DNA of 36,345 bases from Humibacillus sp. (GTDB lineage: Bacteria > Actinomycetota > Actinomycetes > Actinomycetales > Dermatophilaceae), in the NCBI GenBank assembly GCA_030452985.1, contig JAKDLG010000033.1, forward strand, positions 1 to 36,345, written 5' to 3'. Of the stretch, positions 7,628 to 16,220 are shown one piece after another. The position numbers were made by a program, and so were the translations under genes. The stretch's first letter is position 1; every line of letters begins with the position of its first letter. The notes beneath the pieces are model-generated. The model was given only the letters and a program-made list of their open reading frames with translations, did not search any database and was not told where the DNA came from.

Positions 7628-8844
7628 GACGTTCCTTTCGATGGTGCTTCGGTCCGGGTCCCTGCGATCCGGATGACGCTGACGGTGAGGATGAAGGCGA
7701 GAGCGCAGGCCAGAGTGGCCGTGCCGGCTGCCGGCGGGAGGATCCGCAGGCAGTACCAGACGATGGCCCCGACGACGGCGATCGCGATGAGTGCCCGGAC
7801 GATGGCGTAGGCGAGATAGACGGCGCGGCGCCGGGCGGGGTAGGCCGTACGGTCGGCGCGCACCAGCGCCCGGGCCGTGGCGACCACGCAGGCATTGCTG
7901 TCGCGGGCCAGGTCAGGCTGACCGAGGGCCGCGGAGAGGGCCGTGTACCCGTCGGCCGGTGGCACCGGCACGAGGTTCACGAGGCCGGCGGCGGCTCCGA
8001 CGACCATGCCGGCGACGATGATGCGCCGCCGTCCGGGGTCGGGGTCGAGGGCCCACCACGCCCAGAACGGCAGGAGGACAACGAGGTTGACCCACACCCC
8101 TGCGAGCGCGACGGCGACCTGGGCGAGCCGTGAGGTGAGGTAGGCGCCACCCTCGACCCGGCAGTAGAGGTAGACGACCGGAGGACGAAAGAGGACCCCG
8201 ACCTCCGTCGCGCGCCCACCGAGGTGATGGGCCGCGAGGCCGTGACCGAGCTCGTGGAGGCTGAGGCTCACCCACGACAGGACGCCGACACCGACGGCTA
8301 CCCGCCAGTCGGTGAGCGGGTTCAGGGCTTGCCGGTCCGTCCCGACGATGCGGGCCAGCCAGAAGAGCATGGCCCCTGCGAGGAGGCCGGAGAGGCCCAC
8401 CGCCCACGGTGAGAACAGCAGCCGCAGGTGGCGGTGGAGTCGCGCCACGAGTTCCGACACGGGCGCCACCACCCACCGGCCGGCGCGCAGGTCGGATGTG
8501 CGCACGGCGGCGGGCTCGGCGGACGTCGCCGTGCTGGCCGGGAGCCCGTCGGTGGCCACGAGCAGGCCCCGGGCCTGGAGGAGACCGAGGAACCGGCCCC
8601 AACCTGCGGGGCTGAGAGGCCGCCCGAAGGCCTGCACGAAGCCCGGTTCGACGCTCGCGTGGTCGGCGGGCGCCCGCAGCTGCTCGGCGAGGAAGGCCTC
8701 CTTGGCTCCCAGCTCGTAGCACCGTCCCGACGCAGCGTCGTGGACGATGCGCACCGTCTTCGGCCCGCGGTACCTGGGGCCGGACAGCCGCACGTCCTCG
8801 CGCAGGGCGACCCGACGACCCGACGGGGTGTCGTCGGCGCTCAC
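7624..8844 (-). CDS. PqqD-like domain fused to M50-type membrane metalloprotease
   Basis: A 406-aa protein. Residues ~10-98 resemble a PqqD-like winged helix, the fold of RiPP recognition elements that bind leader peptides (LREDVRLSGPRYRG, CYELGAKEAFL, FGRPLSPAGWGRFL). From ~145 it is a multi-helix membrane protein. It has the zinc-binding HELGH (197-201) within a helix and the second site-2-protease motif NLVPVPPADG (290-299), whose Asp is the third metal ligand. Both catalytic motifs are intact. The family is often called peptide zinc metalloprotease and is seen in other RiPP operons. Here it is the leading candidate for cleaving the leader near the membrane before export, although a role in immunity cannot be excluded. 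It starts with GTG, overlapping the elimination gene's stop. Confidence 0.82.
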   Translation of the reverse strand: MSADDTPSGRRVALREDVRLSGPRYRGPKTVRIVHDAASGRCYELGAKEAFLAEQLRAPADHASVEPGFVQAFGRPLSPAGWGRFLGLLQARGLLVATDGLPASTATSAEPAAVRTSDLRAGRWVVAPVSELVARLHRHLRLLFSPWAVGLSGLLAGAMLFWLARIVGTDRQALNPLTDWRVAVGVGVLSWVSLSLHELGHGLAAHHLGGRATEVGVLFRPPVVYLYCRVEGGAYLTSRLAQVAVALAGVWVNLVVLLPFWAWWALDPDPGRRRIIVAGMVVGAAAGLVNLVPVPPADGYTALSAALGQPDLARDSNACVVATARALVRADRTAYPARRRAVYLAYAIVRALIAIAVVGAIVWYCLRILPPAAGTATLACALAFILTVSVIRIAGTRTEAPSKGTS

Positions 8845-9884
8845 GAGGGCACCGGGTCGGGCAGCGGCTGCTCCTGCGGGGCGAGGGCCTGGGTGAGGAC
8901 GAAGGCCAGGTAGGCCTCGTCGCCGAGGGTCACCTGCAGTCGGTTGTTCGTCATGTGCATGAGGGGGAAGAGCAGCCGCTCCACCGCCTCCTCCTCACCG
9001 ACGGGTGCGGGCTGGCCCGTCGGGCCACTGGGAAACACCAACCGGCCCGATCGGGCGAGGTCGACGATCTGCCCGCGCAGGTCCAGGCAGTGCCGCATCC
9101 ACGAAGCGAGCATCGGTGGCAGCTGCTCGGCACGACCCGCGCGGCGGGCGCCGTCGATGAGGTCGAACCGCTCTCGCACCGCCACACCGATGCCGTCGCT
9201 GGCCTTCTCGTACTCCATCTCCCGGATGAACGAGGTGGACTCGAAGCCGCGCTTCCAGAACTCGTGGTAGCGCAGCATGTAGTCGTGGATTCGGTCGGTC
9301 TCCTGGAGGAGGCTGGACGCCAGGACGATCATCAGCTGACCGGACAACCCGAGCTGGACGGTGCGCACGTGCACGTTCATGGTGGAGTCCGCCTCGATGA
9401 CCAGGTCGGACGAACGCTCGAAGTGCCACTCGGCGAGGTCGATGCCCACCGGTCCGCCGTACTTGACGTACTCCGGCTCGTACGACTCGACCGTCATGGT
9501 GTTGTTCTCCCGCTGCAGCATCCCGCCCCGGTCGTCGAGGTAGCGAAGCTTCTCCTCGGCAGTGAACTCCAGGTCGAGCAGGGTGTTCTGCATGTCGACG
9601 AAGAAGTCGGCCTGCACCGAGTAGAGGGCAGGCCGGCGGGCCAGGAAGGCGATGACGGACCGCTCGGTCTCGGACCGGACCTGCTCGGCCACCTCGTCGG
9701 AGGCCGGCTTGATGCGCAACCGTACGTGCGGCCCCTCCAGCCAGTAGTTGATGAAGAAGTACCGCTCGATGAGGCCGCGGTCGCGCAGCTGCCGAACGAG
9801 CGGGCCGACGCACTCGGTGAGCAGCGGTCGCGACTGTGCGGTGTAGAAGATGTGGTGCGCCTGCCAGGCTGCGGCTGTCGTCAT
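8841..9884 (-). CDS. LanB C-terminal-type elimination protein (SpaB_C / thiopeptide-type TIGR03891 family)
   Basis: A 347-aa stand-alone member of the family that includes the glutamate-elimination domain of LanB dehydratases and the thiopeptide pyridine synthases. Visible family features are YWLEGPHVRLRI (47-58), YEPEYVKYGG (135-144) followed by AEWHFERSSD, and HMTNNRL near the C-terminus (310-316). The complete YEPE..KYGG block fits the elimination lyases that remove glutamate to leave Dha/Dhb. It is paired with a LanB protein that lacks this domain, as GodF/GodG are in goadsporin. No second family member exists in the window. If this protein is instead a [4+2] pyridine synthase, an elimination enzyme would be missing. 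It starts at ATG 9884, overlapping LanB by 4 bp; longer versions of this ORF run into LanB. Confidence 0.8.
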   Translation of the reverse strand: MTTAAAWQAHHIFYTAQSRPLLTECVGPLVRQLRDRGLIERYFFINYWLEGPHVRLRIKPASDEVAEQVRSETERSVIAFLARRPALYSVQADFFVDMQNTLLDLEFTAEEKLRYLDDRGGMLQRENNTMTVESYEPEYVKYGGPVGIDLAEWHFERSSDLVIEADSTMNVHVRTVQLGLSGQLMIVLASSLLQETDRIHDYMLRYHEFWKRGFESTSFIREMEYEKASDGIGVAVRERFDLIDGARRAGRAEQLPPMLASWMRHCLDLRGQIVDLARSGRLVFPSGPTGQPAPVGEEEAVERLLFPLMHMTNNRLQVTLGDEAYLAFVLTQALAPQEQPLPDPVPS

Positions 9885-12694
9885 CGAACCAGTCCTTCGC
9901 TGTCGGGGTGGGAGGCGCGGGCCAGCTCGACCGCCAGCTCGCACACGTGGTGGCCCTCGCTGCTGAGCACCGACTGCTCCGACTCCGTCGGCAGCATCTC
10001 GGTCATCTCGACGACCGAACCGGGCGAGCGCAGCTGGCTGTCCAGCACGTTGACGGAGAAGTAGCTGGTGAAGTCCAGGTAGCTGGGCTTGCTCCGCCGG
10101 CCACCGGCCGTGGGGGCAGTGTTGTCGGCAGTGTCCGCAGCCGCGGTGGTGTCCGCGGCCGCGGTGTCGGCGGCTCCCCCGGTGGCCTCGTCGCCCTCGT
10201 CGTCGACCGGTAGCGTGACGAACACCTGGTCGGGCAGGCCGTGCGCGTTCTGCCACGCCCGCCAGCGGCAGAACCACGCAGCATCCCCCTCACCTGTCTG
10301 ACGCTTCGGGAGGCTCCGTGCCTCGAGGCTCCAGGTGCGGCGACCGAGCACGACGTTGCGGTAGCGCAGCTGCGGACGTACCCGCACCCCGTCGACCGGC
10401 TCAGCCTGGGGAACACCGCCCCACAGGTCGAGCCGAACCATGCCGCTGGGTGAGAAGAGCAGGAGGTTGCGCGGCACCTCGGGCAGCGCGCTGGGCATGA
10501 GGTAGCCGAGGTAGATCGGCACGACCTCCTTGCCGAGGCGGTGGGAGCGCAGCTGAACCCGGTCAGTCACTTCGTCGTGGACGACGTAGAGGTCGGCGAT
10601 CGGCAGCTGGCGGTCGGGTGGGTACGAGCTGCCCTCGGCGGGCGAGATGATGTGAAAGTCGGCCAACGGCTGGTGGACGTTGAGGTTGGTGCGGTTGAGG
10701 CCTCCGGACACCTCCGCCAGCACGGCCCCCTCGCCGACGACCTCGCGGGCGTGCGACCGCACCCGCTCGGAGAGCTCGTCGTCGAACGCGTTGGTGAAAC
10801 GCGAGTAGGAGAACAGCAGCCCGCCGGTCGGCCGGTTGACGACTACCTCCGGCGCCGAGGGGTCGCCTCCGAGCTGAAGGAAGTACCCCTGCGGCCGGAG
10901 CTCGGACGCCAGCGGGGCAAGGTGCCCGGCCACGGCGTCGACGAGGTGGTCGGGGATCTCCACGGGGCCGGTCCCGTCGTGCTCGCGCCAGAGCGCGTGC
11001 ATGCCGTCGGTCAGGTGCGAGCGGGCCCGGCTCACGGCGTCCAGTTCCGGCACCTGGAGCCAGTTCTGGTAGGCGGTGAAGCGACCGTCCGCGTCGAAGG
11101 CGGGCGCCTTCATCGACACTCGGCCGAACTCGTCGTAGATGTCGTCGGCGAAGTCGCGCAGCAGGTCGAGCACGTCGTCGCAGCGTCCGCCTCTGCCGTA
11201 CCGGGTCAGAAAGAAGCCGCGCAGCAACAACCGCCCCGGCAACGCCATCTCGAGGCTCTCCAACAGTGAGGACACCCGGGACAGGGGCGCGACCACGTGC
11301 TCGTCCCACGTGCGGGCGTCCATGTGAGACACCTCGTGGGCCGCCACGGTGTCCTCGAACAGGAGGGTGACCGGAAGCGACTCGTCGGGATGTCCGAGAG
11401 AGGCGAACAGCTCACGGAGAGCGCTTCGCACCTCCTTGACGAGCGCCCGGCGGCGGTCGATGTCGCCGCTCGCTCCGAACGCCCCGACGAGGGCGACGAG
11501 CCCATCGACGCGGTGGGCCAGGTCATCGGCCCAGGTGACTCCCTCGAGGGTCCGCAGCTGGCCGGCGAAGTCGGCGAGCGGGTCGACCGCGTGGATGTCC
11601 GCCCCGAGCTGGGGCAGCCAGAGCAGCCCGATGCGCAGTAGGTGGCGCACAAAGTCTTTACAGGTCTGCTCGTCCTCCCCCGTGTGATGCTGGAGGGCAG
11701 CCACCACCTCGGCCGCCGTGAGACCAACCCCTCCGGAGAGCAGCGCGATGAGGTAGCCGAGCGACTGACGGCGCTTGAGGAACAACAGGCTGTCGGTGGC
11801 GATGTCGAAGCTGACGGTCGCGGTGTCATCTCCTCGTGCGACGCTGCGCCGCACGAAGCGCACCCGCTCGTCCTCCTCGGAGAAGCCGGGGGTGAGCGCC
11901 AGAGAAAGGGCGGGGAACGCACTCGGGCTGTCGACGACGGCGTCGACGATCCGGCCGATGAGGGCCACGTTCGCCTGGACGTGAGACGACCAGGTCTCAT
12001 CGACCGGCCCCATGTTGATGGCGCCCGCCTGGCCGCGGTCGCTTGCGGTGACGCGGCCGAGAGCCAGACCGGTGAAGGTGCTGAAGGGGCTGGTCTTGCA
12101 GGCGACCCGGTAGAAGTACTCCAGCAGCGTCCGCTCGAGCCGCCGCTGGCGCTTGTTGAGCGCACCCGATGCGGCCAGGTAGCCGGGCAGGTGTGCGTCC
12201 ACCGTGGGCGAGGCGATGACGAGACCGGCTCGGAGCCGGGGGTGGGTCGCCAGCTGGCGGAACGCCGAGCGTCGGTCGGCCGCCTCCTCGAGCAGCAGAG
12301 CTTCGCCGTCGAGGGCGAGCTGGCGGTCGGCGCGGCGGGCGGTCAGCCATCCCTCGATCCGGGCCACGACGGCCGACGGACAGGTGGGCAGGACGGCCAG
12401 CCCGGCGGCGCGCGGGATCCGACCATTGAAGATGTCGCGGCGCAGGGCGATCAGCCCCGAACGCTCGGCACTGCGATCGGGGTCGCTCACCAGGACCGCC
12501 AGCTCGTCGGCCAGCCCCCCGCCTTCCATCCGGCGGAGCTCCGCAGCGGCGATCACCTCGTCGGCCCAGGCGATGGTACGCGGGAAACGGAGCCGGTCGG
12601 CGGCCTCGATGGGCATGCCCGCTATGCGAAGCATGACGTCGGGTGCACCGACCCAGGTGGCTGTCGTGGGCGGGGAGAGCAGCGTGTCGGTCAT
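9881..12694 (-). CDS. LanB-type dehydratase, glutamylation subunit (Lant_dehydr_N)
   Basis: A 937-aa protein matching the N-terminal domain of class I lanthipeptide dehydratases, which transfers glutamate from glutamyl-tRNA to Ser/Thr side chains. Recognisable stretches are FYRVACKTSPFSTFTGLALG (with the K-T-SPFSTFT core), LFEDTVAAHEVS, and the late block GYLMPSALPEVPRNLLLF. It ends shortly after SVVEMTEMLP, where full LanB proteins would continue into the elimination domain. It is therefore a split LanB, and the 347-aa partner immediately downstream supplies the rest. A low-complexity Ala/Asp/Thr stretch (about 10100-10200 on the plus strand) interrupts the C-terminal part. The ATG at 12694 has TGAGG 8 nt upstream. 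The 150 bases of open frame before it overlap the SagB gene and are not used. Confidence 0.9.
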   Translation of the reverse strand: MTDTLLSPPTTATWVGAPDVMLRIAGMPIEAADRLRFPRTIAWADEVIAAAELRRMEGGGLADELAVLVSDPDRSAERSGLIALRRDIFNGRIPRAAGLAVLPTCPSAVVARIEGWLTARRADRQLALDGEALLLEEAADRRSAFRQLATHPRLRAGLVIASPTVDAHLPGYLAASGALNKRQRRLERTLLEYFYRVACKTSPFSTFTGLALGRVTASDRGQAGAINMGPVDETWSSHVQANVALIGRIVDAVVDSPSAFPALSLALTPGFSEEDERVRFVRRSVARGDDTATVSFDIATDSLLFLKRRQSLGYLIALLSGGVGLTAAEVVAALQHHTGEDEQTCKDFVRHLLRIGLLWLPQLGADIHAVDPLADFAGQLRTLEGVTWADDLAHRVDGLVALVGAFGASGDIDRRRALVKEVRSALRELFASLGHPDESLPVTLLFEDTVAAHEVSHMDARTWDEHVVAPLSRVSSLLESLEMALPGRLLLRGFFLTRYGRGGRCDDVLDLLRDFADDIYDEFGRVSMKAPAFDADGRFTAYQNWLQVPELDAVSRARSHLTDGMHALWREHDGTGPVEIPDHLVDAVAGHLAPLASELRPQGYFLQLGGDPSAPEVVVNRPTGGLLFSYSRFTNAFDDELSERVRSHAREVVGEGAVLAEVSGGLNRTNLNVHQPLADFHIISPAEGSSYPPDRQLPIADLYVVHDEVTDRVQLRSHRLGKEVVPIYLGYLMPSALPEVPRNLLLFSPSGMVRLDLWGGVPQAEPVDGVRVRPQLRYRNVVLGRRTWSLEARSLPKRQTGEGDAAWFCRWRAWQNAHGLPDQVFVTLPVDDEGDEATGGAADTAAADTTAAADTADNTAPTAGGRRSKPSYLDFTSYFSVNVLDSQLRSPGSVVEMTEMLPTESEQSVLSSEGHHVCELAVELARASHPDSEGLVR

Positions 12695-12702
12695 CGCGAA
12701 CC

Positions 12703-14250
12703 TCAGTGGGTCTCGGAGCGGTAGTTGGCGTACCCGGCCCGTTCGCTGCCGACCATGATCATGATCAGCGGGATCGTGTCGGTGGTGTCCAGGTGCAAAC
12801 GTTGCATGAAGCCGGCGTTGTCGAACCCCAGGGCGGCGCCGCATCCGACGCCGTCCCGAGCCGCGGCCGCCTGGTAGACGGCCTGGGTCGTGGCTCCCAC
12901 GACGGCACTCGCGAGCCGGTACCCACGGTCACCTACGGCATCCATCAGGGCGCCCACGCGCACGGCCGGCACGATGACGGCTCCGGCCTGCTCGACGTTG
13001 TAGTTGTCGAGGGCATAGTTCTTCTGGAGGAAGACCCCAGGTGTCTCGGCGTCGACGAGGACGAGCCCACCCCGGGCCGAGTCGTGCCGGTAGGCCCCCG
13101 GCGCCACGCCCTCGACCCGGTTGACGAAGACGTAGAGGCTCAGCAGGTCGGTCGGCAGCCCGCCGGATGCGTCGCAGGGGAAGGACCCTGCCCGCGTGCC
13201 CTCGTCGAGCAGGGCCGCGAGGGCACTGGCCCGCATCGGCACGCCGATGAACCGACCGAAGCTGCTACGACGCCTCAGCAGCGTCTGCGCGACCGTACAC
13301 TCGGTCGGCTCGGGCGACGGCAACGACACGTGGATGCCGTCTTCGACCGGTGCCGCGGCCGCGGCGGACAGGGCCACCGGGGTGGGTCGTGTCGTGCACC
13401 CGGCGGCGGTGGCCCGTTGCATGCCGACCGTCATCGGGAAGGAGAGCACTGTGCGAGAGCGTTCCTCGTCAGTGCCGAAAGCACTGGTCCGCACCGCGGC
13501 ACCGTCGCGAGGGGCGTTCCGGTCCGCCGGCCCGAGCGGCAGCACGGCGAAGACCCCTTCGGCGTCGAGGTCGATGGAGAGCAGGTCGGCCAGGTCCGGC
13601 TCGTCGAACCAGAAGTGGGGGGTGACTTCCAGCCCCTCGTCCGCGAGCCAGGAACGCCAGGAGTGGGTGATGGTGCCGATATCCATGCTCACGGCGTGGA
13701 AGGCGAAGTTGTGGTACTTGAAGGCGTTCTGCCAGTACTTCAGGCCGAGCACGAGGTACTGGTCGGCGAGCCGGTCCGCACCGAGCGCCGCGGCCACGCG
13801 CGGGGTGAGGTCACCGACGAGGAGCCGCTCCATCGAGTGGTGGTAGACGTTGTAGTAGTACACGCCGGGCGTGACACCGGACGATGGTCCGGCCACCCAG
13901 TAGATGCTCACCGGGTAGCGAGCCCCACCGGAGGCGGTGCCCCGGGCGAGGCTACCCCGGCCGTAGTGCGGCAGCTCGTCCACGTCGTCGTTGCAGTGGA
14001 TCGCCAGCCGTCGGTTGCCCTCGGCGTAGGTCGCCTTGAGCAGCTCACCGAGGAGCGTGGCCGTGAAGGTGGGCGCGGTGTCGTCGTCGAGGGCGGGCAG
14101 GACCCGGTCGAGGCTGACGGACTCGACGCCGGGAAGAAACTTGCCCTTGCGTGGGGCGTCGAGCCAGTTGATGCGGAACCCGTCGGGCTCCATTCGACTC
14201 GTCGTCCGGTGGACGACCGCGTCGAGGTACGCGTGGGCAGTGGTGGTCAT
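12703..14250 (-). CDS. SagB-type dehydrogenase with two nitroreductase domains
   Basis: A 515-aa flavoprotein. The N-terminal half (to ~250) has the SagB-like sequence GTASGGARYP followed by YHHSMERL and a YWQNAFKYHNFAFHAVSMD stretch, typical of McbC/SagB FMN enzymes that oxidise azolines to aromatic azoles. The C-terminal half (from ~300, RRRSSFGRF onward, then NYNVEQAGAVIV and GATTQAVYQAAAA) is a second nitroreductase fold, perhaps structural or a dimerisation partner. The last block (IPLIMIMVG) matches the end of the family. Such fused two-domain dehydrogenases are known in actinobacterial TOMM clusters. It starts at ATG 14250 with GGAG overlapping the end of YcaO-2. It predicts that at least some heterocycles in the product are fully oxidised thiazoles or oxazoles. 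Confidence 0.87.
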   Translation of the reverse strand: MTTTAHAYLDAVVHRTTSRMEPDGFRINWLDAPRKGKFLPGVESVSLDRVLPALDDDTAPTFTATLLGELLKATYAEGNRRLAIHCNDDVDELPHYGRGSLARGTASGGARYPVSIYWVAGPSSGVTPGVYYYNVYHHSMERLLVGDLTPRVAAALGADRLADQYLVLGLKYWQNAFKYHNFAFHAVSMDIGTITHSWRSWLADEGLEVTPHFWFDEPDLADLLSIDLDAEGVFAVLPLGPADRNAPRDGAAVRTSAFGTDEERSRTVLSFPMTVGMQRATAAGCTTRPTPVALSAAAAAPVEDGIHVSLPSPEPTECTVAQTLLRRRSSFGRFIGVPMRASALAALLDEGTRAGSFPCDASGGLPTDLLSLYVFVNRVEGVAPGAYRHDSARGGLVLVDAETPGVFLQKNYALDNYNVEQAGAVIVPAVRVGALMDAVGDRGYRLASAVVGATTQAVYQAAAARDGVGCGAALGFDNAGFMQRLHLDTTDTIPLIMIMVGSERAGYANYRSETH

Positions 14251-14260
14251 CGCGACACTC

Positions 14261-16177
14261 CTACGGGAACGGGTGGGGAACGAGGTTGAGGTCAGCGTGC
14301 GTGAGGTCGTGGTCCCGAAGGCCCGCCTGACGCAGCGCCGTGCGCATCCGCGGCATGGTGAGGCAGCGCTGGCGGCCCCAGCCGAAGTCGATGGGCAGCA
14401 GCCCCGGCGCGATGACGGACGCCGTGTGCACGCCGACCTGGCGCTGCTCCGCCGTCGTCTGGTCGACCACGAGGGTGTCGAAGCCGGAGCGGCCCAGGTG
14501 GTCGACGCACCAGGTCAGGTCGTCGGCCAGGTCGCCGGTGTCGGGTGTGGCGCGGGAGGGGTAGACATCAGCGAGCGAACGCGCCGTTCCGGTCCCGCGC
14601 AGCAGGAAGTCGGCGTGCGCGGCCATCTGCGGCAGGCCGAAGACGATGGGGTGGTCGTGGATGCTCTGGAGCAGCTCGAAGTCGTCGACGATGGCCGTCA
14701 GGCGCTCACGGTCACGCTCCACCCGCCCCCGCAGGTTGAGGCAGTCCGTCGAGATCTCCACCAGCGCCGCGGCCAGGGCGTCCTCGGCGTCGAGGCCGCT
14801 TCCGCCGCCGACGCACATCGCCCCGAGCCCACCGCCGACCCGCTCGGCCACGCCGATCACGATGGGGATCTCGAAGGTGATGCGCGCGTCGAAGAAGCGG
14901 GTCCGGTAGCCGTAGAGCTCGAGCCGGTCGACCATCGTCCGGGTGGCGGCCCTGGTGCTGGAACGGCCGTCGATCTCAGGTAGCGGCACACCGCCGTACC
15001 AGGTCAGCAGGAAGGCGTCGCGCTCGACCAGCTCCATGAGGCCGCAGTAGGAGGCCTCGGTCAGGGACGAGCCGGAGGCGCAGCCGTTGGAGCACTCCTG
15101 CACGAAGCGGCTCGCGTCGTCCTCGGTGCGGTAGTACGCGGTCACCTCGGGGACCCAGACCGTCTCCTGGTCGCGCAGGGAGTGCGCGGGCACCCACGGC
15201 AGCACGAGGTCGTCGGAGTAGGGCACGAGCCACGGAGTCCGCTCGTAACAGATGTCGTCGTAGACCCCACACACGAGCGGGTCCACATGTCTGACAGCGC
15301 GATCCACCAGCTGTGACCGCGATGCGCGCCACGTGGTGGCGGGCGGGACCATGCCGGCGTACCGCTCCAGCCCCTCGAGCAGCCCGATCCGGATGCTGGC
15401 GTCATAGCTGTTGGCGTGGCCGGCCCAGAAGATCTCGTAGGTGCCACCAGGGGTCCGGGTCGCGAAGCTGCCCCAGATCGCCGCGGTCGAGGGCAGGGCC
15501 AGCTCGCAGACGTAGCCCCGGCCCACGATCCCTCCGACGGGGTTGACGAGGGTGGGGACGGACAAGGGGTAGTCGGCCAGAGCGCGCGCCCGGTAGCTAC
15601 CCGACCTCTTGGGGGAGGGACCGAAACGCTCCGACACCGCGGGTAGGCCCACGGCGTGCCCGTGACCGCAGCGGGGGCAGGAGGGGTCGGCAGGGACTCG
15701 GTGGGCGGTCACGTTGAGGGTGGCGAGGTCGACCCGGGCGACCTCACCGCTCGTGCCCAGGTCGAGAAGCGCCACGACAGCGGCGACGAACGCGGGGGCG
15801 AGGGCAGGGGGGCCGTCCTTCGCCACGAGCTCGGTCGACAGCTCGGTCGCCTCCCGCAACAGGGCCGGCTGCGCCGACTGCCAGCGTCTGACCACGCACT
15901 GGCGGCAGCAGCCGGGGCCGGTGGTCGGGAGCAACAGAATCTCGGAGCCGGTGAACAATGCGGTGCGGTCGCCACGGACGGGGAGCACCTCATCGGTCAG
16001 CTCGTCTCCAGACCCGAGGATCACCACCTCCACCCGTCGGTCGACCGGGTCGGCAGCGGCGATCGCGAGCTCGAGGTCGGTCGTCGCCCGCGCCCAGGGG
16101 TGAGGGCGAGCGGTCCCGAGCCCCGTCGCCGGCGTGGTGGTCGTCGTCGTCGTTGCGGTTGCCGTTGTCGTCGTCAC
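14261..16177 (-). CDS. YcaO-2: TOMM cyclodehydratase with N-terminal zinc module
   Basis: A 638-aa paralogue of YcaO-1 with the same plan: an N-terminal module with two CxxC pairs (C91/C94, C167/C170), then YcaO with LLEGLERYAG (266-275), ECSNGCASGS (361-370) and ATP-site residues E374...E382-x-x-E385-R386-D. The LPIDFGW block and an HPFP C-terminus follow. All catalytic features seen in YcaO-1 are present, so both should be active. It starts with GTG at 16177, preceded by AAAGGAC. The first ~15 codons are a run of ACG/ACC/GCG-type triplets giving a Thr/Ala tail, which is odd but in frame and harmless. Its position next to the leader-binding protein suggests it is the main azoline-forming enzyme; a division of labour with YcaO-1 (Cys versus Ser/Thr, or different positions) is inference. 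Confidence 0.92.
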   Translation of the reverse strand: MTTTTATATTTTTTTPATGLGTARPHPWARATTDLELAIAAADPVDRRVEVVILGSGDELTDEVLPVRGDRTALFTGSEILLLPTTGPGCCRQCVVRRWQSAQPALLREATELSTELVAKDGPPALAPAFVAAVVALLDLGTSGEVARVDLATLNVTAHRVPADPSCPRCGHGHAVGLPAVSERFGPSPKRSGSYRARALADYPLSVPTLVNPVGGIVGRGYVCELALPSTAAIWGSFATRTPGGTYEIFWAGHANSYDASIRIGLLEGLERYAGMVPPATTWRASRSQLVDRAVRHVDPLVCGVYDDICYERTPWLVPYSDDLVLPWVPAHSLRDQETVWVPEVTAYYRTEDDASRFVQECSNGCASGSSLTEASYCGLMELVERDAFLLTWYGGVPLPEIDGRSSTRAATRTMVDRLELYGYRTRFFDARITFEIPIVIGVAERVGGGLGAMCVGGGSGLDAEDALAAALVEISTDCLNLRGRVERDRERLTAIVDDFELLQSIHDHPIVFGLPQMAAHADFLLRGTGTARSLADVYPSRATPDTGDLADDLTWCVDHLGRSGFDTLVVDQTTAEQRQVGVHTASVIAPGLLPIDFGWGRQRCLTMPRMRTALRQAGLRDHDLTHADLNLVPHPFP

Positions 16178-16220
16178 GGGGTCGTCCTTTCTGATGGGCT
16201 AGCGGCCGGGGGCGGGCGGG

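Noticed and set aside
8841-10277. 478-aa version of the elimination protein
   Set aside because: Residues before MTTAAAWQ overlap the LanB gene in another frame and look non-coding; the ATG at 9884 gives the 4-bp overlap seen throughout the operon.
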